Source: Saccharomycopsis crataegensis (taxonomy: Eukaryota > Ascomycota > Saccharomycetes > Ascoideales > Saccharomycopsidaceae). From it: a stretch of 64,000 nt of DNA. The stretch spans positions 124,001 to 188,000 of the forward strand of contig NW_027043819.1 of the NCBI RefSeq assembly GCF_037102585.1, in the 5' to 3' direction. Position numbers and translations under genes: made by a program. The notes beneath the pieces were generated by a model. That model ran no database searches, was not told the DNA's origin, and saw nothing but the letters and a program-made list of their open reading frames with translations. Shown here in pieces: positions 9,448-19,739 of the stretch (positions are counted from its first letter, which is position 1; each line of letters starts with the position of its first letter).

Positions 9448-11031
9448 ATGTTGAAAACTAGAAGCGCTCTCAGATCTTTCTCTACCATTTCTCCAACTCA
9501 TCTTCTGCAGTCTAAATGGGTTTATAAAAATAGCATGCCACTTGACACCTCAAGGAAAGTTGACAGTGGCGAGCTCAATATGAATAGCGGGAAGTTTCCA
9601 AAAATGTTTGAAGAAGACCAAACCCTAATGAAAAACAACTTAGACCTTTCATTATTAGATAACGCCTTCAAGAAATACGAGAAGATCACCCTAAATTCTT
9701 TGGAATCGACATACTTGACCTCGAAGATTTCCCCACTAGATACTGCCAAACAGTTGAAGAACTACTTGATTGCTAACAAGAAGGATACTAAGTTTGAAAC
9801 TTTCAAGAACTTCAACTACTTGCCAATCAATTTTGCATTGAATCAAAATATCAAGCTAAAAAATCCAGAGACCGCCAAGAACTTGAGAGAAATCATGAAG
9901 AAATTTAGAAACGTTCCTGTGAAATATTGTTTTGCTTATGGGTCCAACGTATTCAAGCAACAGAATAATAATGGCGCTAATAAGCAAACCGATTTGATAA
10001 TGGCCACCACATTCCCGGACCATTTCCATTCCTTGAACTTGAATCGTAATGAAGGTCACTATTCATTTTTAAAAAGATTTGGATCAGATTTCATATCCAA
10101 AGTGGAAAATATGGGACCAGGGGTCTACTTCAATCCTTATGTGAAAGTTGGTGATCAGTTGGTGAAGTATGGGGTTGTTTCAATAGAGAAATGTGTGAGC
10201 GACTTACTTAGCTGGGACAATATGTACTTGGCTGGTAGATTGCATAAGCCGGTTAAGATTATTAGAGATGATCCAAGAGTAAGATTTATTAATCAAGAAA
10301 ATCTCAGAAATGCTGCCGGTGTATCATTGCTCTTACTTTCCAGTCAAAATCTTGAAAAGAAACAATTCACGCTTGCCCAACTCTTTGAAGCAGTTGCTGG
10401 CTTAAGTTACCAAGGCGACATTCGTACGAAGATTGGCGGTGAAAATCCAAAAAAGGTTCAAAATATTGTCGCTGCCCAAAATGAAGAATTTAAGGAACTC
10501 TATGCACCACTCCTTGATATTTTTAAATTCGATGAATTTATTTCCTTCACCGACGCTTCAAGCCAAAATTTCCAGATAAATGATTCTCCAATTTACAAGG
10601 CTTTCATTATTGAGAACTTACCATCCAGTTTTAAAACAAGACTCTATAAGAGATACTTGTCTTCTAACCCTAACACTAATTCTCCAATTTCAACTACATC
10701 CAAGGCAATCTTAGACGGCACCAATCGTGCCAAGTTCTCTGATGTCTTCCAAACAGCGACCACATTTTCAACTGCTCTCGCAATCTCGCAGAAAAACACC
10801 CCGATTTCAACTGATGTTTCTCAGTACTCAACCTCTGAAGAATTTGTTGCTGATCCTTTGGCTTTAGAAATTTCTCAGAGTGAGCATTTGAATGACTTAG
10901 TATTGAAATCATTGAGCGATACTATCTTGTATCCAAGTATAGTACAATCCATAAAAGGTGTGTTTACTGCTGGAGTTAGCAAGAGCTGGAGCTATGCCGC
11001 TGAAAAGAGAAAAAAATATAAGAGCGCATGA
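9448..11031 (+). CDS. TAM41: Mitochondrial CDP-diacylglycerol synthase Tam41
   Basis: Tam41 makes CDP-diacylglycerol from phosphatidic acid and CTP at the matrix side of the inner membrane, the first step towards cardiolipin. The 527-aa protein starts with a presequence-like MLKTRSALRSFST. The nucleotidyltransferase signature CFAYGSNVFKQ lies near 160-170, followed by GPGVYFNPYVKV, a SWDNMYLAGRLHKP motif and NLRNAAGVSLLLL, all in family order. The tail TAGVSKSWSYAAEKRKKYK matches the C-terminal element of the family. It is longer than the 385-aa S. cerevisiae protein because of an extended N-terminal segment and a Ser/Thr-rich insert around residues 405-445. It is convergent with TPK2. Confidence 0.93.
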   Translation: MLKTRSALRSFSTISPTHLLQSKWVYKNSMPLDTSRKVDSGELNMNSGKFPKMFEEDQTLMKNNLDLSLLDNAFKKYEKITLNSLESTYLTSKISPLDTAKQLKNYLIANKKDTKFETFKNFNYLPINFALNQNIKLKNPETAKNLREIMKKFRNVPVKYCFAYGSNVFKQQNNNGANKQTDLIMATTFPDHFHSLNLNRNEGHYSFLKRFGSDFISKVENMGPGVYFNPYVKVGDQLVKYGVVSIEKCVSDLLSWDNMYLAGRLHKPVKIIRDDPRVRFINQENLRNAAGVSLLLLSSQNLEKKQFTLAQLFEAVAGLSYQGDIRTKIGGENPKKVQNIVAAQNEEFKELYAPLLDIFKFDEFISFTDASSQNFQINDSPIYKAFIIENLPSSFKTRLYKRYLSSNPNTNSPISTTSKAILDGTNRAKFSDVFQTATTFSTALAISQKNTPISTDVSQYSTSEEFVADPLALEISQSEHLNDLVLKSLSDTILYPSIVQSIKGVFTAGVSKSWSYAAEKRKKYKSA

Positions 11032-11959
11032 TGACATTTTTTTTTAATTCATCGTCTTCTTTCTCTTTTCTTTTCTCTGACATGACACAATAATTAGAAT
11101 TTGAATTCAATTCAAACTTTTAGCAGTCTGTACTCCTGTATAATAGTTTATTTTCGGTTTTGGCAATTTTTTTTTCTTTTTCCTCTTGTGATTAAATAAC
11201 AATAATAAATCATATTGATGTGGACAAGAAATCCTCGTTAGCTTTTGCTTCGATACATGTAATGAAGTGACAAACATCATATCATGTTGATATCCATAAT
11301 TTCTCTAAGGAAATTAAAATTGTTATGACGATATATATATATATGACTGTATGCAATTAATAAGAAATGAAATACAAATACTCAATATCCTGACATGTTG
11401 AGAAAAGTTTAAGATCTACAAATATACCATACTGAATAAACCATTGTATTTAGAACAAAAAAACAGAAGTGATTATGAAAGAAACGAATAGAAAAAAAAA
11501 AGCATTTGAGCATGAGAGTCAATATTTTGCTGGTAATTCCCGCAAAAGAGGAATGAGAATTGTACTTATCTGATAAATCAGACTGCTTGATTTCAATTTG
11601 CTCTTATTTTTTTTGTCTTTATTTTTAATATTTTTTTTATTTGTTTTTTCTTGATCTAATGTGCTCTAGGCTTCTAGTACACTCTAGATACAATATTGAT
11701 AACTTAGTAATATCCGAGACCAGTAATTAAGTGATAAAAATATCAGCTTCAATTTTTTATAAAATGATGATAGTGATAACGAAAAAAAAAAAAAAAGAGA
11801 TAGGAGAAAAAACAAAGAGAAAGGAAGAGAAACAAACAAAGAAAGAAAAATGATGCAAAAAAACAATGGTCATTGAATATCATAAATAATCAAGGTTCAT
11901 GAGGATCGAAGGTTTCACAACTCACTGAAAGTTGAAACCAAAACCATTCTAATATTTCC
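11032..11959. other. Convergent spacer TAM41 / TPK2
   Basis: AT-rich 3'-to-3' spacer with several A/T tracts (for example the A run near 11780-11795) and a short TA array near 11332-11344. Nothing gene-like is seen on either strand; it should hold both transcription terminators. Confidence 0.5.
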
Positions 11960-13186
11960 TTAAAAGTCTTCGAAATATTTCAGATAAGGATCTTCACCAG
12001 TGGCACCATAATCCAATTCGCCTTCAGGATAGTAGTCAAATAAACTACTATCACCAACCCCAGCAGCAACAGGAGGTTCATATGGGGTAGCGATGTCTTT
12101 TGCGTACAACTTGTCCCACACAACCTCAGTGTACCAAGAATGGTTTTTAATATCACGAGCACCATTTTGCAAGTTTCCTAAACGACGGGTGAGATCAGGA
12201 GTGATTAGATTAATGAGCAAATCAACGGCTGCTGGTTCAAGAAATGGAGGATAGTGGACTTTTGATTGAAGGATCTTTTCGTATGTCTTGATTGGTTGCT
12301 TATCATAGAAAGGAGTGTACCCAGTAAGCATTTCAAAAATAAGAATACCAAGTGACCACCAATCAACAGATTTATTGTAAGGTTTGGCGGTGATAACTTC
12401 TGGAGCAATATAATCAGGTGTCCCACATAATGTCCAAGTATAGAACGTCACTTCTTTGGCAAACCCAAAATCGGTAATCTTGATATGACCATATCTATCA
12501 ATCAAGATATTTTCCGGCTTCAAATCACGATAAATAATATTATGAGAATGCAAATAATCCAACGCCAAAAGCACTTCGGCACTGTAGAACTTAGCCACGG
12601 GATTAGGGAATCTTTTGGATTTTCTGAGTAAAGAGAACAATTCACCACCTTCAATATAATCCATCACTAAAAATAAGTTCTTTGCGTCTTGGAAAGTCCC
12701 CCACATTCGAATGATAAAAGGATGGTCGATAAGTTTAAGCATTTTCCGCTCATCATTTGTGTGCTCCACTTGCTTCATTTTGACAACTTGGGCCTTCTTG
12801 AGAACTTTGATGGCATAATACCGACCATTATGAATTGAGCGAACAAGATGAACTCTTCCAAATGAGCCGGTACCAAGGGTTCTCATAATTTGGAAGTCTT
12901 TGAGGGCATATTTCCCCTTAGTGATAGATGATTTTTTAGGTAAGAATGAGATGGTGGTGCTGTCATGTTGTTGTTGCTCACGAATCTTTGCCTGAGCCTG
13001 GAGCTCTTGATAGGTTGGAATACGCGGGATCTCAATTGGTCGTTGTTGTTGTTGTTGTTGTTGTTGATTTGCTGATTGCTGTTGTTGTGCTGGAATGACA
13101 TCGTGGTGCTGGTACGAGGCATATCCCTGCTGCTGTGGATGCTGAGGTTGAGATGAGGACTGTTGTTGCGGTTCTTGGAAATTCAT
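11960..13186 (-). CDS. TPK2: cAMP-dependent protein kinase catalytic subunit (Tpk2-like)
   Basis: This is a PKA catalytic subunit acting downstream of Ras/cAMP in growth, stress and morphogenesis. The first 95 of 408 residues are rich in Gln, as in Tpk2 of S. cerevisiae. The kinase domain has the Gly loop GTGSFG at 105-110, AIKVLKK with the ATP-binding Lys127, YRDLKPEN with catalytic Asp221, DFG at 239-241 and the activation loop [10 protein letters not shown] with Thr252 as the expected phosphosite. The AGC tail ends FEDF, giving the hydrophobic FxxF terminus of PKA. The N-terminus favours TPK2 over TPK1, but paralogue assignment by sequence alone is less certain than the enzyme class. Confidence 0.93.
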   Translation of the reverse strand: MNFQEPQQQSSSQPQHPQQQGYASYQHHDVIPAQQQQSANQQQQQQQQRPIEIPRIPTYQELQAQAKIREQQQHDSTTISFLPKKSSITKGKYALKDFQIMRTLGTGSFGRVHLVRSIHNGRYYAIKVLKKAQVVKMKQVEHTNDERKMLKLIDHPFIIRMWGTFQDAKNLFLVMDYIEGGELFSLLRKSKRFPNPVAKFYSAEVLLALDYLHSHNIIYRDLKPENILIDRYGHIKITDFGFAKEVTFYTWTLCGTPDYIAPEVITAKPYNKSVDWWSLGILIFEMLTGYTPFYDKQPIKTYEKILQSKVHYPPFLEPAAVDLLINLITPDLTRRLGNLQNGARDIKNHSWYTEVVWDKLYAKDIATPYEPPVAAGVGDSSLFDYYPEGELDYGATGEDPYLKYFEDF

Positions 13187-13847
13187 ATTGATAGAGTTAA
13201 TATAAAGTATACAATTGCAACTATCGATGGTGATATTGTATGAGTTGACGAAACGTCGCGATGAGAAATAGTGCTTAGATTAGGAGCAACACAAATCGTG
13301 GACGGAGGTAAGCAGCATACGAGGCGAGACAATGATCAAACCGTACCCAATGTGCGAGTACTGGATTTGGAGAGACCTTAATATTTTGGAACAGAGCAGA
13401 ACCAAACCTTTAGGTGGTGTGGGTCACAATTAAGATACAATGTTATTGAATTGTAAGTTAAGATGGGTCTGGCCGGGATGGATGATTGTTGCAAAAAGTT
13501 GGCTTCTAACAGTGAATTTCACGTCGGGGCCGCCTACACAGGGTGAGGTACCCCGTCATTAACAGGGGTACAATGAAGGGGGTGCGGCAGCTAGCGAAGC
13601 ACCAACAGGGCACAGAACCAAAAGGACATAACACGTGATAGACAACACCGGGTGACAGCAACACACGTGATAAGTAGATTACCCAGTGATCTATCATGCG
13701 GCGTCAAGTATGATTATGCAATGCTCACACTTACAGACACACACAAAAGATATACTAAACACTATAACATGTAATCTTCACTTACTCATTAATTATAATA
13801 CAATTTTTGTTTGTTTGTTTGTTTGCTTGTTTGCCCAGCACAACGCC
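13187..13847 (-). promoter_or_regulatory. TPK2 upstream region
   Basis: The 660-base stretch between the TPK2 start and the RPB9 stop contains no gene. Two copies of CACGTGATA lie at 13632-13640 and 13664-13672, 32 bases apart. The TCACGTG-type core on one side fits Cbf1 or another bHLH factor. AGGGG motifs (stress-element-like) occur near 13563 and 13575. An imperfect TTTG array at about 13807-13832 lies near the RPB9 end. Confidence 0.45.
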
Positions 13848-14261
13848 TCATGCACTCTTGAATGTTCTATTACAATCAAGACACACGTAGAACAACACCA
13901 TGCTAGTATCTTTTCGTCTAATTTGTGATTGGAAAAACACACAGTTGCGCGCATGGCAGTATGGGCACTCCTTGTCACTTCTCGGTAGGGTTGGGTCACT
14001 CCCAATGTCTTGAATCACACCAGCAGTTTCCCCAATATCGGCCTTAAGTTCATGACGATACACCTTTGGGTCATCAGCCAACTCTGTATAATGACAGTTA
14101 CGACAACTGAAAAGAAGTCGACTGTTGTCTTTATCCTCTTTTGGATACAACATATTATTACTAGCTTGTGTGGTCAGTAAAGCCTCCTAATATCAAGAAA
14201 ATAAAAGCACAAATCCAATAAATCACACGTACCAATCAGAACAGAACTTGAACGAGGTCAT
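13848..14261 (-). CDS. RPB9: RNA polymerase II subunit Rpb9 (spliced)
   Basis: Rpb9 is a small zinc-ribbon subunit of RNA polymerase II involved in start-site choice, elongation and fidelity. Exon 1 (14233-14261) and exon 2 (13848-14160) give 113 aa. The N-terminus reads [19 protein letters not shown], then come [61 protein letters not shown]. Both CxxC-type zinc ribbons are then present. The distal open frame alone starts at MLYPKED and lacks the first Cys pair, so splicing is needed for a functional protein. The length matches yeast Rpb9 (122 aa). It is divergent from MNP1. Confidence 0.95.
14161..14232 (-). other. RPB9: Intron of RPB9 (72 nt)
   Basis: Read on the minus strand the intron starts GTACGT and ends GCTAG, with branch-like TTACTGAC at 14173-14180 and its A 13 nt from the acceptor. 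It interrupts the codon of the second Cys of the first CxxC zinc pair (TG|T). Both the donor (C at +4) and the branch (TACTGAC) deviate from the S. cerevisiae consensus. Confidence 0.9.
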
Positions 14262-14547
14262 ATTGGCGATTTCAAACTGATATAAATGCCACTCTAAGGT
14301 ATTACTGCCTGGCCTATTCCGTTGTTTATTTACCACATACAGACACATATATAATTCGCCAATTGTTTAGAAAAAAAAAAAAAATCTCGAGCGCGGATGC
14401 GACAGGGTAATATGCTGTTACCATAACAGAAAAATCTTCAAAATTTTCCAATATTTGGATGGACAACAAAGAAATAATTGGACTACCGCCGATTAGATCA
14501 TCCATAGTCGATATCACGCCCTAGTAAACTCCAAATAATATTCTATA

Positions 14548-15211
14548 ATGTACTCTGTTGCTCGTGTTGCTTGCAGAAACTCTAGAGTTTTGGCTAGGTA
14601 TGTGCACCCTGTTTATTTAACTAAAGATCTAGTTTAAGAAAAAGTCTTTCAATATTACAATCGTTATCTGAGTGAATTATGCAAATTATCTTTGGTATAC
14701 CTTTAATTGAAATCAATTTCTCTTACTAACGCTCCTATCCAGAATTCCAAGAACTGCTTTGCGTTACAACTCTACTGCTCCAGCTGTTGAATCAGCTGTC
14801 CCAGTTGACCCAAAAATCTCCAATATTGTCGACCAAATTTCCAAATTAACCCTTCTTGAAACCTCATCTCTCATCAGCGAACTCAAGACAAAACTTAACA
14901 TCCCAGACATCTCATTCCCAGTTGGTGGGGCTGCCCCAGCCGCTGCTCCAGCTGCTGCTGAAGAAGCCGCTGAACCAAAGGAAGAAGTTGAAGAAAAGAC
15001 AATTTTCAACATCAAGCTCGAATCATTCGATGCCAAGAGTAAGCCAAAGATCATTAAGGAAGTCAAGGGTTTGTTAGAACTCAGTTTGGTCGAAAGTAAG
15101 AAGTTTGTTGAAGCTGCCCCAAAAATTTTGAAAGAAAACGTCACCAAGGAAGATGCTGAAAAGATCAAGAAGGCTTTGGAAGCCGTTGGTGCCAAGGTTG
15201 TTCTTGAATGA
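14548..15211 (+). CDS. MNP1: Mitochondrial ribosomal protein bL12m (L7/L12), spliced
   Basis: This is the mitochondrial L7/L12 stalk protein, which recruits translation factors to the large subunit. Exon 1 (14548-14597) and exon 2 (14743-15211) give 172 aa. The N-terminus MYSVARVACRNSRVLARIPRTALRYNST is a basic mitochondrial presequence. It is followed by the dimerisation helix (IVDQISKLTLLETSSLISELK), an Ala/Pro/Glu-rich hinge (about 80-100) and the C-terminal domain (FNIKLESFDAKSKPKIIKEVK, GLSL-like LELSLVESKKFVE, and AEKIKKALEAVGAKVVLE), which is classic L12. Exon 2 has no ATG before the mature part, so exon 1 is required. Confidence 0.95.
14598..14742 (+). other. MNP1: Intron of MNP1 (145 nt)
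   Basis: This intron has fully canonical yeast signals: donor GTATGT, branch TACTAAC at 14724-14730 and acceptor CAG at 14740-14742. It splits an Arg codon (AG|A) in the mitochondrial presequence. Confidence 0.95.
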
Positions 15212-15936
15212 TTTAATTGCTTCTAGCTTGTAATTTTGTTCCAAATGTTTTAAATTTGAGGCATTGAAGTATTAAAATTTCAAAAAATTCCACATTGAAA
15301 TAATGACTCTCCAATAATACTTGAATTGTATTGTGGCCCTTTATTACTTTGCAGGAAAGGAAAAAATTATAATTAAAACATCAAAATCATTCCAATATAA
15401 TTTCATGTTTTTAAGAGGCAAGAAAAATGACGATCGAATTTGGGTGATTGTTATCTTTTTGGGTTCGACTTGTGTCTTTGAAACCAAACTTTTTTTTTAA
15501 TGCGTACGTTAATAGTAAAAAGTACTTGTACATATCCTGTTTAAATATATTCTCATTTATTTCATAATAATTTGTAAATTTGTTTTATTGTTACATATCA
15601 ATGATTCGAGAAAGCGGTGAATGAAGAGAGAACTTGAAAGGGAAATGCAAATGTATATTAGTTATTAGCGATTGAGCAATGAAGCAATTATTTGTAATGA
15701 AAACGAAATAATAATTATATATATATATAAAAAAAGGGAAGAAAGAAAATTATTTTGTGATTAAATGAGTTGCTAACATAGTAGAACTTAGATCTAGTAG
15801 CTTTGATAAAAATGAAGCATGCAAAAAGAAAACCAAGAATCCTGCTCTGCAGATATATAATATAGTTTTTTATCATGAACCGTAACGTTTCTACTTCAAA
15901 CAAGACAGGAAAAATCAATCATAATGAGAAGCCAAA
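15212..15936. other. Convergent spacer MNP1 / 795-aa unknown
   Basis: AT-rich terminator spacer with a TA array near 15717-15729 and short A/T tracts. No gene or structured RNA is recognised. Confidence 0.5.
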
Positions 15937-18324
15937 TTAAAACCTCAAGCTATTTCTCTTATCCGCAACAGCACTATCCTCAAAAGAATGACGTCCCTTA
16001 AAATTATCATCTTCTATGAAAGATGATGTTCGAGAGCCATATTTTGAGCCTCCCCCCATTATATTAGTCAACAAAACAGAATGAGGGCGAGCTCTCCCAC
16101 TTGAAAGATGTCCAATACTATTACCAATCAAACTTTCACTACCACTGGTTTCATAAATATTGTCAAAATTCTCTCTGTAACTTGAATTGTGATTCCACGA
16201 TTTATCAGGATGATTATTGAATGCGGGATTGCTATTGGCAAATCTCAAATGAGAATATAGCTGTTGATTAGGAGCCAAAAAACTGCTATCATGTTCGCGA
16301 TTACCCACCATCGAGCCAGAAGCCCCAGAATTTGGGAATTCAGTTGACGAAGAAGAAGGTAATTTGTAATGACGATTGCTATAGCCAGGATTAGCATGCT
16401 GTGATTGTGATGTATTTAGTGATCTCGAATTGACAGACATTGGGTTAGAGGTCGTTGATGTGAAAGTTGCGGTTCTTGAATTTGCTCTGGAAGTTGCACG
16501 AGACTTAAGCCTTTCCAATGCTTCAATGTTCTTGAGTTGTTGCTGTTGTTGTTTATGATGCGAGTAACTCGAAATTGAATTATTATTGCCACTGAAACTA
16601 GAGTTTTGAACATCTATTTGTTCCTGATTGGTACCAAAAGTACCATGACGGCTGCTATTTCCCATGACCGCGTTTTGCAATTGAGATTGTGCAATTTTAG
16701 TATAGTCAAAACTTCTATTCATGTCAATGAATAAATTATCATATTTTTCTGGCTGTGATGAGCTATTCAATTGGCTTGGCAAAACTTCATCAAAACCTTC
16801 AATATATGAAATATCTTCTTGAGGCTGATGTGACATTGGACGGTGTGAGCGACTCATTGAATGCGAATGGGAATTGGAATAGGCGAAACCAGGAAAAGAA
16901 GTACGTGAACCAGGAACATTATTGGGAAACTCAGATAAATTCAAGGTCGCTGCACGATTCCCAAAGTTCTGTGGTTTATGATAATTATGCAAAGATTGTG
17001 ATCCAAAAGTTGGACTAGTCTGAATTTGGTCACGGAATGACATTTTCGAGTCATTAGCGTTGTTAGATGAAATAAATGAAGCGCTGGCATGATCCGGTAA
17101 CAAGAATGGCTCATTGTTGTTTTTATAAGAATAACTTCCAGATGCAAAATTATTGGTTTGGCTCCCATTACCAGCACTTAATAATGAATTATTGTGATTA
17201 GATTGACCAAGAAATGAGCTATTTCTAACACTTCTATTATTAAAACTACTGTGACGACTGTCACCAAATACTCTCAGCCGTAATCTCAGAGTAGAGTTGT
17301 TACCATGATCACCTATAGTTGGTTGTTGAATGAAATCATCATCAGAAAATTCGCTCTCTTCACTTTTTTCACTTTCTTCAACAACCATATCGTAGCTAGA
17401 CGGCACCCTAGGGGACAAGGATCTACCCTTTGGTTTTGTTGAGCTAATAGCGCTTTCATGGAGATGTTGCACTTTTGACTCATTGACAAAATTAACATTA
17501 CCGGTAGAATGTGAAACCAAATTACCAAAAGAGTTGGGGTTCTTGGATCTTCCTCGTAACGGCGAGCCAAAACTGGAATTTGAAGGTCTTCTTTTGGTAT
17601 AAGAGCTGTTGAGGGGTGACAATTTATCCAAACTTTCGTCATCGCTTGCAATTAAGGGCGATTTCAAGCCCGAAAAATGGTGGAGAGAAGCGGGATTTTG
17701 AACTTGCGGGGATGAGCTCATACCAAGATTAATTGATGATTTGCCCCTTGCAGTTGCTAGATGTTGAATAAGTGAGGAAAGGGCAAAAAACACGTCTTGT
17801 ATCTTGAAGAAAACTTGGGATGAAGCGATATCTATTAGTGACGCACTGACTTCATTTTTGTTGTTATTATTATTATCAGACTTGTCAAAAGATATTGGGA
17901 TTTGAAAAAAATCGAAAACAGAATGTAACATAGCCTGAATGGCATTCTTTTGAGCCTGGTCAAGCGAATTGGCTGATTCTAGTAATTTAGATAGCTCATC
18001 TTCAAATGATAGAATATCAAAGGATCTTGGTAGCCGAGACACTTCTCTTGCCAGAAAATCATTTTGATCATTAGAACTGCTCAATTTTAGTGGATGTGTA
18101 GGTCCTTTGTCACCTTCAACATTAGCAAGTGGCGCATTTGAAACTTTTGGAGTACTGTGTGGTTCCAGAGATTCACTGGACAAATCATCTGAGACTCCAA
18201 AGTCCAATTTACTTAATTTTTTTCTAGAAATTCGCGGGTATGGTAAAGGGGAGTTGGAATTGCTAGTTATGGAAGTAGAAGAGGAAGCAAATCCATTAGA
18301 CGATGCCAATTGGATCTGATCCAT
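15937..18324 (-). CDS. Ser/Asn-rich protein of unknown function (795 aa)
   Basis: I do not recognise this protein. It is 795 aa, strongly enriched in Ser and Asn and largely low complexity, with many SR/SS patches and RxxS-type sites (for example RKKLSKL and SRATSRANSRT), so it may be a phosphoprotein. One segment looks folded: around residues 95-205, with amphipathic helices (FEDELSKLLESANSLDQAQKNA, ASSQVFFKIQDVFFALSSLIQ). A QQQQQ run occurs in the middle. No signal peptide or membrane segment is seen. The start ATG is the first in a long open frame and codon structure is maintained over 2.4 kb, so it is a real gene. It shares a 1.4-kb divergent upstream region with XOG1. Regulatory or scaffold roles are possible but unproven. 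Confidence 0.8.
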   Translation of the reverse strand: MDQIQLASSNGFASSSTSITSNSNSPLPYPRISRKKLSKLDFGVSDDLSSESLEPHSTPKVSNAPLANVEGDKGPTHPLKLSSSNDQNDFLAREVSRLPRSFDILSFEDELSKLLESANSLDQAQKNAIQAMLHSVFDFFQIPISFDKSDNNNNNKNEVSASLIDIASSQVFFKIQDVFFALSSLIQHLATARGKSSINLGMSSSPQVQNPASLHHFSGLKSPLIASDDESLDKLSPLNSSYTKRRPSNSSFGSPLRGRSKNPNSFGNLVSHSTGNVNFVNESKVQHLHESAISSTKPKGRSLSPRVPSSYDMVVEESEKSEESEFSDDDFIQQPTIGDHGNNSTLRLRLRVFGDSRHSSFNNRSVRNSSFLGQSNHNNSLLSAGNGSQTNNFASGSYSYKNNNEPFLLPDHASASFISSNNANDSKMSFRDQIQTSPTFGSQSLHNYHKPQNFGNRAATLNLSEFPNNVPGSRTSFPGFAYSNSHSHSMSRSHRPMSHQPQEDISYIEGFDEVLPSQLNSSSQPEKYDNLFIDMNRSFDYTKIAQSQLQNAVMGNSSRHGTFGTNQEQIDVQNSSFSGNNNSISSYSHHKQQQQQLKNIEALERLKSRATSRANSRTATFTSTTSNPMSVNSRSLNTSQSQHANPGYSNRHYKLPSSSSTEFPNSGASGSMVGNREHDSSFLAPNQQLYSHLRFANSNPAFNNHPDKSWNHNSSYRENFDNIYETSGSESLIGNSIGHLSSGRARPHSVLLTNIMGGGSKYGSRTSSFIEDDNFKGRHSFEDSAVADKRNSLRF

Positions 18325-19739
18325 TATTTTCCTATGTGCTTTGGTTGAGTGGGGAAGTTAACGTTATGGAAAGTTGAAGAAAGAGCCACAGAAACCAGAC
18401 AGCACATACAGGTACCACTTGCCCAAACTAACAATTAAAAAAACAAAAACCAAAAAACAAACAGAAAAAAAAAAGAAGAAGAGACCAACAAAATTTGAGA
18501 GAAAGTTTGAACACCGGGCCAGATACAAAAATATTAATCCCATCACCACATTTTTTCCAACTGTCAATTTTCACTGGTACATAATCACGGGACTTTGGTG
18601 CACCAACCTTTGGCAGTAAGTAAGTAGTGTTATTCATCAAATAATAACGTTTAATTGATACTATTGTTGATATCCCAAATATATACATTCTCCAAAATGA
18701 AATTACTGAAATATTTTGCTTTCACTACAATGGTTTTTTTCTTTTTTCCAGATTTTTATTATCGGCGAATAAACAGCTGGATTTACACACTGTCCCAGAT
18801 CATCGAAATATCTTGGCTTTCACAAAAGACTTTTCTCCGTAAACCATATGCTGTCTATGAAACCGTATTCTGTCTATGAAACTGTATTCTATCTATGAAA
18901 CCTTTTTAGTCGACGTACCAAGAAAAAAAAAACAATAGCATACATATTTGAGGAGCTGATGTAACATGACCCTTGGAGTTTCATATCCCACGGTATGAAC
19001 CCTACTACCTGTAATGAAGATCAGCAGAAACTCGAAAATTTTGCTTGCTAGCGCAATACTGCTCGGTAATTCCTAAGTAAATGTACCGCATTTTTTTTCT
19101 ACCAAGCTTTTGTAACAAAAATAACTGAAGATTTTTATCTCCATTCTTTGTGTGTTTAGTATTCATATTTTCTCTAACTCTTCCACGGTCAAGTCTAACT
19201 TGGAGAGCCCGAACTTCTCCATTTGCAACATATGCTCGTGCCGAGAAAAAAAAACAATATACACTTTCTCATTGAATTAATTCACAGTGAAGCTCATATA
19301 ATTGATAAAGTTTATTCCAGTGGTGGGCAAACACCGAAATTTTGTTCAGTGTCAAAAGCTGCATCCTGCATGCCGGATAGACCAACTAAACCGTGGTTAG
19401 ATCTAGCTGATCGTAAGGAACGTCATCAAGCCACCTTCAAAGAATTACCTATGATTACCCATAGGCTAGTAAGGTTGTTCCTATTATATTGCGCACCAGC
19501 ATGTCAACATCCTATTTAAAGCAGCTGATTCTCACAATGAATGGGAAAACAATTGAAAAAAGAGAATGTAAAGTAGCCACAGTAAAACAAAAAGACAAAG
19601 ACATTACAAGCACAGCAGTTGCAGACAAAGATAACAATCTAACCTTCAGTCAATCCTTAGTTATCATAGCTCAATTGTTTTTTTTTCCCCTCTCTTTTAT
19701 CAAGCTCTAACCATTCTTCTACTTCTGATTGTCTAAGCC
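18325..19739. promoter_or_regulatory. Long divergent upstream region, 795-aa unknown / XOG1
   Basis: About 1.4 kb without a supportable gene. Short open frames at 19223-19519 and 19489-19710 on the plus strand have no recognisable protein character and overlap the expected XOG1 leader. A small 19-bp repeat lies at 18852-18902. A T tract at 19679-19686 lies about 55 bases before XOG1. The length suggests complex regulation of XOG1. Confidence 0.4.
18852..18902 (+). repeat. 19-bp direct repeat (2.6 copies)
   Basis: The unit TGTCTATGAAACYGTATTC occurs at 18852 and 18871, followed by a partial copy from 18890. The copies differ by one base. It lies in the intergenic region upstream of XOG1. Its role is unknown. 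Confidence 0.85.

Noticed and set aside
14326-14517. 63-aa frame between RPB9 and MNP1
   Set aside because: Hydrophobic chance frame in a short divergent promoter; no motif or homologue recalled.
19223-19710. Two short frames upstream of XOG1
   Set aside because: No conserved or protein-like features; they lie in the probable XOG1 leader or promoter.
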